Counted from the first letter of the stretch, positions 1-9,098 are shown. The stretch: DNA of 64,000 bases from Streptomyces sparsogenes (GCF_001704635.1 NZ_MAXF01000016.1:1-64000); one strand, 5' to 3'. Translations and numbers: made by a program. The notes: generated by a model not told the origin, from the letters alone.

Positions 1-938
1 CCCACCACTTTGACCAGGTCGCCGAACCACATGTGGGCCATCTCGTGGGCGATGACCATGGCGCGGGTCTGCCGTTCGGCGTCGGTGACGGCGGAGCGGT
101 AGACGAATTCGTCGCGGAAGGTGACGAGGCCGGGGTTCTCCATGGCGCCGGAGTTGAACTCGGGGACGAAGGCCTGGTCGTAGGAGTCGAAGGGGTACGG
201 CTCCTCGAAGATCTCGTGGTAGCGGTCGAAGCAGCGGCGGGTGATGTCGAAGAGCTCCTCGGCGTCGGCGTCGAGGTAGGGCGCGAGGGAGCGGCGTACG
301 TGCAGGCCGAAGGGGAGTCCGGCGTGCTCGGTGCGCACCGAGTGGTACGGGCCGGCGGCCAGCGCGACCAGGTAGGTGCTGATGGGCGGGGTGGGCGCGA
401 TGCTCCAGCGGCCCTCGTCGGGTTCGCCGACGCGGGTGGCGATGCCGTTGCCGAGGACGGTCCACTCGGGCGGGGCGGTGACGTGCACCTCGAAGACGGC
501 CTTGAGGTCGGGCTGGTCGAAGGCCGCGAAGACGCCGTTGGCGTCGGACATGCAGCACATGGTGTAGAGGTATGTCTCGCCGTCGGCGGGGTCGGTGAAG
601 CGGTGCATGCCCTCGCCGGTGCGGGAGTAGCGCATGTCCGCCTCGACGCGCAGCTCGTGCTCGCCCTCGGCGAGGCCGGTGAGCGGAAGCCGCTCGTCGG
701 CGATCAGGTCCCCGGCGTTGTCGAGGGGCAGCTCCCGACCGTCGAGGACGACGCGGTGCAGGGCGGCCGGGTTGAGCTCGACGAAGGTGTCCGCGTCCGG
801 TTCGCGCGCGCTGAAGCGGATGGTGGTGATGGAGCCGAAGGTCTCGTCGCCCCGGGTCAGGTCGAGGTCGATGGTGTAGCGGTGCACCTCGATGAGGCGG
901 GCTCGGGTCTGCGCTTCGTCGCGCGTCAGTACGGACAT
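1..938 (-). CDS. pepN: Aminopeptidase N, N-terminal part (cut by window edge)
   Basis: M1-family zinc aminopeptidase that removes N-terminal residues from peptides in the cytoplasm. Only the first 312 codons or so lie in the window; the gene runs off the left edge. The N-terminal beta-sandwich domain is followed by the exopeptidase signature GAMEN (about residues 270-275, read as SGAMENPG). The zinc motif HEMAHMWFGD sits at the very edge and contains the two zinc-binding His and the catalytic Glu. The downstream third zinc ligand lies outside the window. The start is ATG at 938, giving MSVLTRDEAQ, the usual start of actinobacterial PepN. The gene runs away from the chorismate mutase gene upstream of it, across a 217-base spacer in which I recognise nothing. 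Family assignment is secure. Confidence 0.95.
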   Translation of the reverse strand, partial: MSVLTRDEAQTRARLIEVHRYTIDLDLTRGDETFGSITTIRFSAREPDADTFVELNPAALHRVVLDGRELPLDNAGDLIADERLPLTGLAEGEHELRVEADMRYSRTGEGMHRFTDPADGETYLYTMCCMSDANGVFAAFDQPDLKAVFEVHVTAPPEWTVLGNGIATRVGEPDEGRWSIAPTPPISTYLVALAAGPYHSVRTEHAGLPFGLHVRRSLAPYLDADAEELFDITRRCFDRYHEIFEEPYPFDSYDQAFVPEFNSGAMENPGLVTFRDEFVYRSAVTDAERQTRAMVIAHEMAHMWFGDLVKVV

Positions 939-1155
939 GGGGACATGCTGCCCTACTGCCCGCGGGCGTCACACGCGTGGGAAGAGGTTCCTCGGGGCGG
1001 TGGGGTTCCGCGCGGGTCCGGGGGGTGGTGCGCCCGGCGTGTGGCGGTGTGTCCCGGCCCAGGCGTGGGCGGCGCGCGCGGTCGCGGGCACACCGGGGTC
1101 ACGCGGCCGCGCCGGGCCCGGGCCGCCCGCCGCCCCCCGTTCCCCGCTGCCGCGC

Positions 1156-1506
1156 CTACGAGCGCGCGATCGTCTCGTGGTGGCGGATGACCTCGGCGAT
1201 GATGAAGTTCAGGAGCTTCTCCGCGAAGGCCGGGTCGAGCTTGGCGCTTTCCGCGAGGTCGCGGAGGCGCTCGATCTGGCGGGCTTCCCGGGCGGGGTCG
1301 GCCGGGGGGAGTTTGTGGGCGGCCTTGAGGTAGCCGACCTGCTGGGTGCACTTGAAGCGCTCGGCCAGCATGTGGACCACGGCCGCGTCGATGTTGTCGA
1401 TGGAGTCGCGCAGCCGGGTCAGCTCGGCGCGGACGGACTCGTCGATGTCGTCGTTGGTGCTCATGGCGGCGGTCCCGTCGGTCCTCTCGGTCTCGGTGTG
1501 CTTCAT
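1156..1506 (-). CDS. Chorismate mutase (AroQ class, monofunctional)
   Basis: Converts chorismate to prephenate, the branch point to phenylalanine and tyrosine, in the cytoplasm. The product is 116 aa and fits a single AroQ helical domain: a long first helix with RLRDSIDNIDAAVVHMLAERF, then K..VGYLKAAHKLPP and a C-terminal helix ending in IIAEVIRHHE. The charged positions expected to bind the substrate (Arg in helix 1, Lys of VGYLKA, Arg of the PAREARQIE segment) are present. I chose ATG 1506 because a -10 hexamer TAGGGT (1515-1520) ends 8 bases upstream, consistent with a leaderless message. ATG 1464 (MSTNDD, 102 aa) fits the family length equally well. The 215-base spacer to the next gene shows only a short CTCCAC-C-GTGGAG inverted repeat. 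Confidence 0.85.
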   Translation of the reverse strand: MKHTETERTDGTAAMSTNDDIDESVRAELTRLRDSIDNIDAAVVHMLAERFKCTQQVGYLKAAHKLPPADPAREARQIERLRDLAESAKLDPAFAEKLLNFIIAEVIRHHETIARS

Positions 1507-1733
1507 GACCAGTGACCCTATGCGGCCCGGAGCGGTCCGGTGACCAGTGGGTGGCCGGGGCGGGGGTCGCGGGGACCGCCTCCGGTCCCTGTGGGGGGTT
1601 GGGTGAGGGGCTGGAGGCGGTCGACCGCTCGGAGTGCTCTCCCCGGTTGAGCGACTCCACCGTGGAGGAGTGCGGTACGGAGCCGTGGGTTCCATCCGGG
1701 CCGGGGTTTCTGGGGGCGCCTATGCTCACGCTC

Positions 1734-1964
1734 GTGATCGCGAAGCTTCAGTGCACCGTCATCGACTGTCCCGACCCCGTCGCGCTGGCCCGCTTCTACG
1801 CGGGGATCCTGGGCGGGCGGGTGGACGACGTGGAGCGCGCTCAGGCGGAGGTGATCGCGCTGGGGGCGACGTTCCTGTACGACAGCGGCGGGGAGCGGTC
1901 CGGGTTCCGGGTGTTCAGCGATCCGGCGGGGCATCCCTTCTGCCTCTGTTACGGGCAGAGCTGA
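1734..1964 (+). CDS. VOC (glyoxalase-like) protein with an internal deletion
   Basis: The 76-aa product starts VIAKLQCTVIDCPDP and ends with FRVFSDPAGHPFCLC, the two conserved ends of small Streptomyces glyoxalase/bleomycin-resistance (VOC) proteins of about 120 aa. Between the first strand-helix unit (RFYAGILGG) and the last unit (VDDVERAQAEVIALGA) about 45 residues that usually carry the middle beta strands are absent, with the reading frame kept. The protein therefore probably cannot form a normal VOC half-barrel and may be a decaying gene. The start is GTG 1734, placed 7 bases after the -10-like TATGCT (1721-1726). The ATG at 1722 is part of that hexamer. Function is unknown. It is convergent with the trypsin gene. 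Confidence 0.6.
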   Translation: MIAKLQCTVIDCPDPVALARFYAGILGGRVDDVERAQAEVIALGATFLYDSGGERSGFRVFSDPAGHPFCLCYGQS

Positions 1965-2003
1965 CGCGTACGGGCAGAGCTGACGGTACGGGCAGAGCTG
2001 ACG
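1951..2003 (+). repeat. Three tandem copies of the VOC gene 3' end with stop codon
   Basis: ACGGGCAGAGCTGACG occurs at 1951-1966, 1970-1985 and 1988-2003, with periods of 19 and 18 bases. The first copy holds the last codons and the TGA stop of the VOC gene. The other two repeat it downstream, each putting a TGA in a different frame. Probably made by replication slippage. Confidence 0.9.
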
Positions 2004-2007
2004 CGTT

Positions 2008-2037
2008 CGCGCCCCTGGCCCGTCGGCCAGGGGCGCG
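2008..2037. terminator. Bidirectional hairpin terminator
   Basis: Perfect 13-bp stem (2008-2020 with 2025-2037) around a 4-base loop CGTC. It lies between the convergent VOC and trypsin genes and can serve both. There is no T-run, as is common for streptomycete terminators. Confidence 0.75.
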
Positions 2038-2046
2038 AGTGGTGGG

Positions 2047-2919
<873 letters not shown>

Positions 2920-3040
2920 TCATGCCAAGTGCGTTGCGATTATCCGGACGGCTCGAACGACATGACAAGGGGCGCTTTCCAGCCACACCGAGCGCCCCGA
3001 CCTGCGCCACGGCCAGGCCGGACGCCCGTAAAGTGACAAT

Positions 3041-3973
3041 ATGGGGCACGGCGGACAGTGGGGACGGGGTGGCGGTGTGAGGGCACCGGGCAGCGACGTC
3101 GAGCACGGCTTTCCGCACCTGGAGACCGTCCGGGCCGCGCTGACCGCGCTCTACCGGCGGCTGTCGTACGACGGGGTGCGCACCTACGGGCTGAGCGTGG
3201 CCCCCGGCGATGTGGCCTTCTCCGACCAGGACGACCTGTATCTCGGCGTCCAGCGCGTCGCCCGGGTCATGGTGCGGCACCTGCGGCTGCCGGACGCCCG
3301 GGTGATCGTGAGCTTCCGCGAGATGCGACACGCCGCGAACGTCGAACTGACCGCCGGGCCGGAGTACTTCATCGAGCTCAACTCCCGCTTCAAGACCCAC
3401 CGCCGGGACATCGGCGCGGCCCTCGCCCACGAGGTCACCCACGTCTATCTGCACCGGCTCGACCTGGCGTTCCCCGGCACCCGCGACAACGAGATCCTCA
3501 CCGACACCACCGCCGCGTACCTCGGCGCGGGCTGGCTGCTGCTCGACGCCTACCGCGAGGACTCGGTCTCCAGCCAGAAGCTCGGCTATCTGACCCCGGA
3601 GGAGTTCGGGTACGTGCTGGCCAAGCGGGCCCTGGCGTTCGGCGAGGACCCCGCCGTCTGGTTCACCAGCCCGCAGGCGTACGAGGCGTACGCCGAGGGT
3701 CTGGCCGTGGCCCGGCGCGACGAGCGGCAGCCGCCGCTGGCCGCGTCGGGCTGGGCGGGCCGCCGCCGCTACGCGCGGGACCGCCGCTGGGCGCTGGGCG
3801 ACCCCGAGGCGCCGCCGGCGGTCGGCGCGGCCGGGTACGCCTTCGAGACCGGCTCCCCGCCGCGCGTCTCCTTCCCCTGCCCGACCTGCCGGCAGCGCAT
3901 CCGGGTCCCGGTGCGCGGCAGGATGCGGGCCCGCTGCGGGCTGTGCCGCACGGTCCTGGAGTGCGACACCTGA
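3041..3973 (+). CDS. Putative zinc metalloprotease with C-terminal zinc ribbon
   Basis: 310-aa protein not assignable to a named enzyme. At 130-134 it has HEVTH, followed by another His at 138 (HEVTHVYLH) and Glu151 in NEILTDTTA, a layout like HExxH...E gluzincin proteases. The C-terminus holds two CxxC pairs (Cys280/283 and Cys299/302) forming a likely zinc ribbon. Between them lies a basic Arg-rich segment. No signal peptide or membrane segment is visible, so it is probably cytoplasmic. The start is ATG 3041 because TAAAGT (3029-3034) ends 6 bases upstream, which suggests a leaderless message. GTG 3077 is an alternative. It stands alone, divergent from the trypsin gene. Possible roles are a maturation or quality-control peptidase; the substrate is unknown. 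Confidence 0.7.
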   Translation: MGHGGQWGRGGGVRAPGSDVEHGFPHLETVRAALTALYRRLSYDGVRTYGLSVAPGDVAFSDQDDLYLGVQRVARVMVRHLRLPDARVIVSFREMRHAANVELTAGPEYFIELNSRFKTHRRDIGAALAHEVTHVYLHRLDLAFPGTRDNEILTDTTAAYLGAGWLLLDAYREDSVSSQKLGYLTPEEFGYVLAKRALAFGEDPAVWFTSPQAYEAYAEGLAVARRDERQPPLAASGWAGRRRYARDRRWALGDPEAPPAVGAAGYAFETGSPPRVSFPCPTCRQRIRVPVRGRMRARCGLCRTVLECDT

Positions 3974-4008
3974 CCGCGCGGCGCGCCTGACGTCGTACGC
4001 TCGGTCGC

Positions 4009-4482
4009 ATGAGCCCCTCCATCGCCACCAACACCCGGGTCGGCCGCGACGAGCTGCTGGAGTTCGTACGGCCGCGCCACCGCGCCGTCCTGATGACCCG
4101 CCGCGCCGACGGCTCGCCCCAGGCCTCGCCCCTGACATGCGGCGTCGACGACGCGGGGCGGCTCGTGGTCTCGACCTACCCCGAGCGCGCCAAGGTCCGC
4201 AACGCGCGGCGCGATCCGGCCGTCAGCGTGATCGTGCTGTCCGACGAGTGGAACGGGCCGTGGGTCCAGATCGACGGCACCGCCGAGGTGATCGACACCC
4301 CCGAGTCCGTGGAGCCGCTGGTCGAGTACTACCGCAACATCGCGGGCGAGCACCCGGACTGGGACGAGTACCGCGCCGCCATGGTCAAGCAGGGCAAGTC
4401 GCTGATCCGGATCACCCCCGAGCGCTGGGGCCCGATCGCCACCGGCGGCTTCCCCGCCCGGCTGGCGGAGGACGAGGGGTGA
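4009..4482 (+). CDS. PPOX-class F420-dependent oxidoreductase
   Basis: 157-aa split beta-barrel protein of the pyridoxamine-phosphate-oxidase-like superfamily, of the kind that binds deazaflavin F420 in actinobacteria and reduces or binds flavin-like substrates. Visible features are the start FVRPRHRAVLMTRRADGSPQASPLTCGVD, the core VSTYPERAKVRNARRDPAVSV with basic residues for cofactor phosphate binding, and the closing segment SLIRITPERWGPIAT. The length is typical of the group. The physiological substrate cannot be read from sequence. ATG 4009 follows TACGCT (3996-4001) by 7 bases, so the message is probably leaderless. It is convergent with the glycosyltransferase gene. Confidence 0.82.
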   Translation: MSPSIATNTRVGRDELLEFVRPRHRAVLMTRRADGSPQASPLTCGVDDAGRLVVSTYPERAKVRNARRDPAVSVIVLSDEWNGPWVQIDGTAEVIDTPESVEPLVEYYRNIAGEHPDWDEYRAAMVKQGKSLIRITPERWGPIATGGFPARLAEDEG

Positions 4483-4537
4483 GCGAGGGGTGAGGAGCCG
4501 GGCGCGGCGGGCCCCGTGACCTGCCGCGCCCGGGCCG

Positions 4538-4585
4538 GCACCCGCCCGGGTCAGCACCCGCCCGGGTCAGCACGCGCCCGGGCGG
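4538..4585 (-). repeat. 16-base tandem copies of the glycosyltransferase gene 3' end
   Basis: GCACCCGCCCGGGTCA is repeated at 4538-4553 and 4554-4569, and a diverged third copy (4570-4585) lies inside the gene. The middle copy contains the stop codon (complement of 4567-4569). The outer copy supplies a second TGA shifted by 16 bases. Confidence 0.85.
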
Positions 4586-6054
4586 GCGTACAGGACGACC
4601 ACCATCCCCTGGACCTCCCGCTGGGCGCACCGGCGGAAGTACCGGTCGAGCACCTCGCGTTTCACCCGCTCCTGCGGGGTGTCGTCCAGCGGCTGGTCGG
4701 GTGGGTCGGTCACCGCGGCGATCCGTTCGGCGGTCAGCATGCGGGCGCGGATGCGGGGCGCGGGCAGCTCGATGCCGTGCAGGGTGCCCGAGGCCACCGC
4801 GTGCCGGGCCAGGGCGAGTTCCCGCAGGCCCCGGAACTCCCCGGGGCTGGACAGGATCGGCTCCCGCCGCCTGGCGGGCATGAACAGCACCCCGTCGCCG
4901 GGCCGGGTCAGCTCCCGTACGGCGCGCGCCGCGGCCATCGGGTCGTCCAGGCGGCTCTGCGGCGTGCGCAGCTGGATCGAGCACGGCAGCAGGGCGGCCA
5001 CCGCGACGGCGGCCAGCGCCGCGGCCGCGGCCCTCGGGCGCGGCACGGCGCGCAGTACGGCCTCCAGCGCCGCGCCCGCGAGCAGGGCGAGCCCGGCGGA
5101 GGAGTAGAGGACGTACCGGTCGACGTAGATCGGGTGGCGGAAGGACACCGCCAGCAGCGTGGCCCCCGGCAGGGTCAGCAGGGGCAGCGCGAGGGCGGGC
5201 AGCGGGAGCGGGCCGGGCGCGGCCGGCGCGGCCTTGGCGCAGCCGAGCCCGACCAGCGCCAGGGCCGCGAAGCCCAGCAGCTCGGGCGGGCCCGGGGAGT
5301 CTATCCAGCCCACCAGCGCCGCCTGCTGCTGGCTGACTGTCGCCAGCGGGGCCAGGACGACGGCCACGGCCGACGCCGCCTTGGCCCAGGCCCAGCGGAC
5401 GGGCGCGGGGACGCGGGCGCAGAGCAGCGTGGCGCCGTGCGCGAGCACGGCCAGGACCGCGAACTCGTGCAGCAGGCAGGTCGCCGACGCGGCGGCGGCG
5501 TATCCGGTCCAGGTCCGCTTGCGGGGCCGGGCGACGGCCGAGAGCAGCAGGTGGGTGCTCCCCACGACCGCGGCGCAGACCAGGGCGTACGAGCGCCCCT
5601 CCTGCGCGTAGCGCTGCGCCGCCGGCGCGAGCGAGAAGACCGTCCCGGCCGCCAGGCCGGTCCGTGGGCCCGCGAGCCGGTGGCCGAGCAGCGCCACCCC
5701 GGCGGCCGCCGCGGCCATGGCGAGCACCGAGGGGAGCCGCAGCGCGAGCAGCCCGCCGTCCCACAGGGCGAAGACGGCGTGCATCAGCAGGTAGTACACG
5801 CCGTGGGCGACATCGGCGTCGCCGAGCAGACGCACGATCTGGGCGACGGAGCGGTGGGCGACCTGATAGGTCGTCGACTCGTCCCGCCACATGCTGTTTC
5901 CGCGGCGGATCCCCCACAGGCCGAGCGCCAGCGTCAGCCCGGCCGGGGCCAGCGCGACGGCGGCGCGCCCCGGGCGGCGGGGCGGCCGGGGCCCGGTCCC
6001 GGGGCGGGTGCGCGGGAGGCCCGGGGCGGTGTCGAGGGCGGGCGAGCGGGCCAT
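4567..6054 (-). CDS. GT-C/GT39-like integral membrane glycosyltransferase
   Basis: 495-aa polytopic membrane protein with about ten hydrophobic segments. After the first segment it has the loop WRDESTTYQVAHRS, whose Asp-Glu pair matches the acidic catalytic loop of polyprenyl-phosphate-dependent GT-C enzymes such as ArnT/GT39 family members. Later signatures are VYYLLMHAVFALW, RLPSVLAM and RHPIYVDRYVLYS, as in the family. A soluble extracytoplasmic tail of about 130 residues follows the last helix. It probably moves a sugar from a lipid carrier to a cell-envelope acceptor; neither is identifiable. The ATG at 6054 is 56 bases after the permease stop, so it may belong to the ABC operon. Its 3' end is tandemly duplicated. 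Confidence 0.75.
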   Translation of the reverse strand: MARSPALDTAPGLPRTRPGTGPRPPRRPGRAAVALAPAGLTLALGLWGIRRGNSMWRDESTTYQVAHRSVAQIVRLLGDADVAHGVYYLLMHAVFALWDGGLLALRLPSVLAMAAAAAGVALLGHRLAGPRTGLAAGTVFSLAPAAQRYAQEGRSYALVCAAVVGSTHLLLSAVARPRKRTWTGYAAAASATCLLHEFAVLAVLAHGATLLCARVPAPVRWAWAKAASAVAVVLAPLATVSQQQAALVGWIDSPGPPELLGFAALALVGLGCAKAAPAAPGPLPLPALALPLLTLPGATLLAVSFRHPIYVDRYVLYSSAGLALLAGAALEAVLRAVPRPRAAAAALAAVAVAALLPCSIQLRTPQSRLDDPMAAARAVRELTRPGDGVLFMPARRREPILSSPGEFRGLRELALARHAVASGTLHGIELPAPRIRARMLTAERIAAVTDPPDQPLDDTPQERVKREVLDRYFRRCAQREVQGMVVVLYARPGAC

Positions 6055-6110
6055 GGGAAGGGGACTCCGATCGGAGCGGACGGCGGAGGGGGCCGGCGGG
6101 CGGTCGCGGG

Positions 6111-7157
6111 TCAGCCCCGTCGGCGCCCGATCCACCACAGGCAGAAGGCGGCGAGCGCGGCGGCCGCGGCCAGGCAGATGCCCGCCTGTATCCACTGGAG
6201 GGGCCAGAAGTGGCCGAGGGGGTGGTAGTCCGCGTACTGCGCGAGCAGGTGGTGGCGGTCGAAGCAGCGCATACGAGAGGCCGGGTCGGCGATCGAGTCG
6301 CAGCCGGTCTCGGCGATCCGGCCGCCGGACCGGGTGAGGTAGCCCGAGCCGAGCCGCCACGCGTCGGCGGGCGTCTCCGGGTAGGTGCCGGCGTTCGCGG
6401 TGGCGGTGTGCGGGGAGAGCAGCCGGGGGCGCAGCCACTGGAGGCCGTACAGGGCGCCGGCGGTGAGGGTGAGGGCGCAGGCCATGGCGGGCAGGGTCCG
6501 CCGGAGCAGCAGCCCGCAGGCCGTGCCGAGGAGGAGGGACAGCAGGGACAGCGCCACGGGGGCCGGGCCGGCCGCGTCGAAGGGCACGGCGGTGCCCCAT
6601 GCGACGCCGTCGAACAGGGCGCGGTGGGGCCACCACCACCAGGTGAACAGCGCGGACAGCAGCGTGGTGGCGGCCACGGTGGCGGCGGCGGGGACGGCGA
6701 GGGTGGCGAGGAGCCAGCGCCTCCTGCCGACGGACTGGGACCAGACGAGGGTGGCGGTGCCGCTCTCCAGTTCGCGCGCGACCAGGGGCGCGCCGACGAA
6801 GGCCCCGATGACGGCGGGGAGGGCGAGCATCAGCCGCCCGGTGGTGAGCAGCGGCGTGCGATACGTCCCCAGGTGGCTGTACGCCCGGGCCAGCGCGGTG
6901 GGGCGGTCGCTCTCGGACCCCACCCGCCTGCCCCCGCAGTCCTGCCACAGCCGGCAGCCGGTCAGGTGGTGGTCGGCGACGAAGGCGGCCATGCCGGTGC
7001 GCTGGTAGGCGAGGTATCCGGCGAGGGCGAGCACGAGCACGCCGCCCGCCAGCAGGGCGGCGCGCCGGCGGCGCCAGGCCAGCCAGAGCGGGCCGCGCGG
7101 GCCCGGGCCGGCGCCGGTGGCGCGGGGGCCGGGGCGGGAGATGGTTCCGGTCGTCAC
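6111..7157 (-). CDS. ABC transporter permease (YtrA-associated)
   Basis: 348-aa membrane protein with about six hydrophobic helices: one near residues 33-50, a large extracytoplasmic loop, then a helix and ARELESGTATLVWSQSVGRRRWL, a cytoplasmic coupling segment typical of ABC-2/YtrC-like permeases. Helices near 150-170, 190-215 and 225-245 follow, and a last one near the C-terminus (QWIQAGICLAAAAALAAFCLWW). The extracytoplasmic loops carry Cys pairs. The GTG start at 7157 overlaps the previous stop (GTGA), implying translational coupling. It is the full-length paralogue of the shortened permease encoded just upstream. Substrate unknown; related systems respond to cell-envelope antibiotics. 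Confidence 0.8.
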   Translation of the reverse strand: MTTGTISRPGPRATGAGPGPRGPLWLAWRRRRAALLAGGVLVLALAGYLAYQRTGMAAFVADHHLTGCRLWQDCGGRRVGSESDRPTALARAYSHLGTYRTPLLTTGRLMLALPAVIGAFVGAPLVARELESGTATLVWSQSVGRRRWLLATLAVPAAATVAATTLLSALFTWWWWPHRALFDGVAWGTAVPFDAAGPAPVALSLLSLLLGTACGLLLRRTLPAMACALTLTAGALYGLQWLRPRLLSPHTATANAGTYPETPADAWRLGSGYLTRSGGRIAETGCDSIADPASRMRCFDRHHLLAQYADYHPLGHFWPLQWIQAGICLAAAAALAAFCLWWIGRRRG

Positions 7158-7696
7158 GCCGTCTCCTTCACAGTGGGTCGGCGCCGGACCCACCACACGC
7201 AGAACGCGGCGAGCGCGGCGGCCGCGGACAGGCAGATCCCGGCCTGGATCCACTGGAGGGGCCAGGAGTGGCCCGCCGGGTGCGGTTCCTCGTACGCCCG
7301 CCGGGTGGCGCCGAGCCGGGCGAGGCAGTTCTCCGTGCCGCTGCCGCCGTCGGCGGACAGGCAGCGCTCCAGCGGGAAGACGCCGGCCAGCGCGGGCAGG
7401 GCGAGGATCAGCCGCCCGGTGTTCAGCAGCGGGTCGCGGTAGGCGCGGTGGACGTGGGCGTACGCCTCGGAGTGCGGCCCGCAGCAGGCGCGCCACTGCG
7501 CGCAGTCCTCGATGCCGTGCGCCCGCAGATAGCCGACCATGTCGGCGCGCATCCACAGGATGTACGCGGCGACGGCCGCGATCAGGACGAGGCCCGCGCA
7601 GAGGGCGGCCCGGGGCTGACGCCCCACCGGCCACAGCAGCCCTCGTACGGACGGGTGTTCGCGGGGCGCGGCGGGCCGTGCCGGGACCGTGTTCAC
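7154..7696 (-). CDS. Shortened paralogue of the ABC permease
   Basis: 180-aa protein that aligns with both ends of the neighbouring 348-aa permease but lacks its middle. It keeps the first helix, the loop around YRDPLLNTGRLILALPAL, and the last block HSWPLQWIQAGICLSAAAALAAFCVWW. The RELESGT coupling segment and about three helices (roughly 150 residues) are missing. The frame and the 4-base stop/start overlaps with both neighbours (GTGA at 7154-7157 and 7693-7696) are intact, which argues against simple decay. It could be a non-functional relic, an accessory subunit of the full permease, or a dimer partner. It lies between the ATPase and the full-length permease. Confidence 0.7.
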   Translation of the reverse strand: MNTVPARPAAPREHPSVRGLLWPVGRQPRAALCAGLVLIAAVAAYILWMRADMVGYLRAHGIEDCAQWRACCGPHSEAYAHVHRAYRDPLLNTGRLILALPALAGVFPLERCLSADGGSGTENCLARLGATRRAYEEPHPAGHSWPLQWIQAGICLSAAAALAAFCVWWVRRRPTVKETA

Positions 7697-8625
7697 GCCC
7701 CGGCCTCCGGGGCGGGCGGGCGCGCGCCGGCCGTGAGCAGCGGCGGGGCGTCGGGGGCGCGCAGGTAGCCGAGGAGGACCTCCTCCAGGGTGGGTTCCCG
7801 GACGATCCAGCCGTCCTCGGCCGGGGCGCCCCGGGGGCGTATCAGCGCGGTGAGCTGACGGCCCGTCGCGCGGGTCTCGACCACGGTGTGGCGGGCGATC
7901 TCGGCGGGCGTCGTGCCCCCGGTGCCGCGTGGGCCGGTGACGAGGCGGTGGGCGGACTGGAGGGCGTCGGTCTCGCCCGCGAGGCGGATCCGGCCGCCGC
8001 CGACCAGCAGCAGGTAGTCGCAGACGCCGTCGAGTTCGGCGAGCACATGGGTGGAGATGACCACGCTGGTGCCGTGTTCGGCGGCCTCGGCCATCAGGGC
8101 GCCCATCGTCCGGTGCCGGCGCAGCGGGTCCTGGTCGGACATGGGTTCGTCGAGCAGCAGCAGGTCGGCGCGTTTGCCGAGGGCGAGGGCCAGGGCCACG
8201 CAGGTGCGCTGCCCGCCGGAGAGGGAGCCGACGCGCGCGGTCAGCTCCACCTCGGCCTCGGCGACGAAGCGCTCGGCGGCGGCCTGGTCCCAGCCGGGGT
8301 TGAGCTCGCGGCCCAGGCGGAGGGTCTCGGCGACGGTGAAGCGCGGGTAGAGGGGCTTGTCCTGGGCGACGAAGGCGACGCGCCGCCGGGCCTCGGCCGC
8401 CCTCGGGTCGGCGCCGAAGACTCGTACGGTCCCGGTGGTCGGCGCGAGCAGGACCGCGGCCAGGGACAGCAGGGTGCTCTTGCCCGAGCCGTTGGGGCCG
8501 ACCAGGGCGCAGATCCGCCCGGCGGGCAGCCGGAAGGAGACGTCCTGCAGGGCCCAGCCGCGCCGGTATCTCTTGCCCAGCCCGGTGGCCTCCAGGGCGG
8601 TGGAGGGGTCGTGTCGGTGGGTCAC
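7693..8625 (-). CDS. ABC transporter ATP-binding protein
   Basis: 310-aa ATPase subunit. The motifs are in order: Walker A GPNGSGKS (about 43-50), Q-loop VAQDKPL, signature LSGGQ (about 135-139), Walker B LLLLDEPMSDQDP and H-loop STHVL. The DEPMS variant with DPLRR matches ATPases paired with YtrA regulators. A C-terminal extension of about 90 residues follows the nucleotide-binding domain. The GTG start at 8625 overlaps the stop of the GntR gene, and the stop overlaps the next permease start, so four genes are translationally coupled. It powers the permeases encoded downstream, probably for export; substrate unknown. Confidence 0.9.
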   Translation of the reverse strand: MTHRHDPSTALEATGLGKRYRRGWALQDVSFRLPAGRICALVGPNGSGKSTLLSLAAVLLAPTTGTVRVFGADPRAAEARRRVAFVAQDKPLYPRFTVAETLRLGRELNPGWDQAAAERFVAEAEVELTARVGSLSGGQRTCVALALALGKRADLLLLDEPMSDQDPLRRHRTMGALMAEAAEHGTSVVISTHVLAELDGVCDYLLLVGGGRIRLAGETDALQSAHRLVTGPRGTGGTTPAEIARHTVVETRATGRQLTALIRPRGAPAEDGWIVREPTLEEVLLGYLRAPDAPPLLTAGARPPAPEAGA

Positions 8626-9080
8626 CCGTTCTCCCCGTGTCGGACCGTGCTCTCGCCGGTGGCGGTGCGGGCGGTGGTGGTGCGGGCGGTGGTGGTGTCG
8701 CCGTCACGGAAGCGCTCGTCGAGGACGGAGGCGATGAGCGCGGCGATGTCCTCGCGGTCGAGACCGGCGGCGCGCGCCCGGTCCGTCCAGGCGGCCAGTT
8801 CGGCGCGCAGCGGCGAGTCGGCGGCCGCGCCGGGGCGGGCCAGGGAGCGCCGTACGAAGGTGCCGAGGCCGGGCCGCGGCTCGACCAGGCCCTCGCGCTC
8901 CAGTTCCCGGTAGGCCTTCAGGACGGTGTTCGGGTTGATGGCGGTGGCCGCGACGACCTCCTTGGCCGTGGGCAGCCGGTCCCCCGGCTGGAGGAGTCCC
9001 AGGCGCAGCGCCTGCTTGGTCTGCTGGACGATCTGGAGGTAGGTGGCGATGCCGCTGCGGCGGTCGATGCGGTATTCCAC
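8622..9080 (-). CDS. GntR-family transcriptional regulator, YtrA subfamily
   Basis: 152-aa regulator with an N-terminal winged helix (YRIDRRSGIATYLQIVQQ, then PTAKEVVAATAINPNTVLKAYRELEREGLV) and a short C-terminal dimerisation region, the YtrA layout without a large effector domain. Such proteins repress their own ABC operon. I chose GTG 9080, where the family-typical YRIDRRSG begins and AAAGGGTGG lies upstream. GTG 9101 is in frame but falls inside the operator palindrome. The tail contains a small 15-base duplication giving TTTARTTTAR. It is first gene of the operon ending with the permeases and possibly the glycosyltransferase. Confidence 0.88.
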   Translation of the reverse strand: MEYRIDRRSGIATYLQIVQQTKQALRLGLLQPGDRLPTAKEVVAATAINPNTVLKAYRELEREGLVEPRPGLGTFVRRSLARPGAAADSPLRAELAAWTDRARAAGLDREDIAALIASVLDERFRDGDTTTARTTTARTATGESTVRHGENG

Positions 9081-9098
9081 CAGCCGCCACCACCCTTT

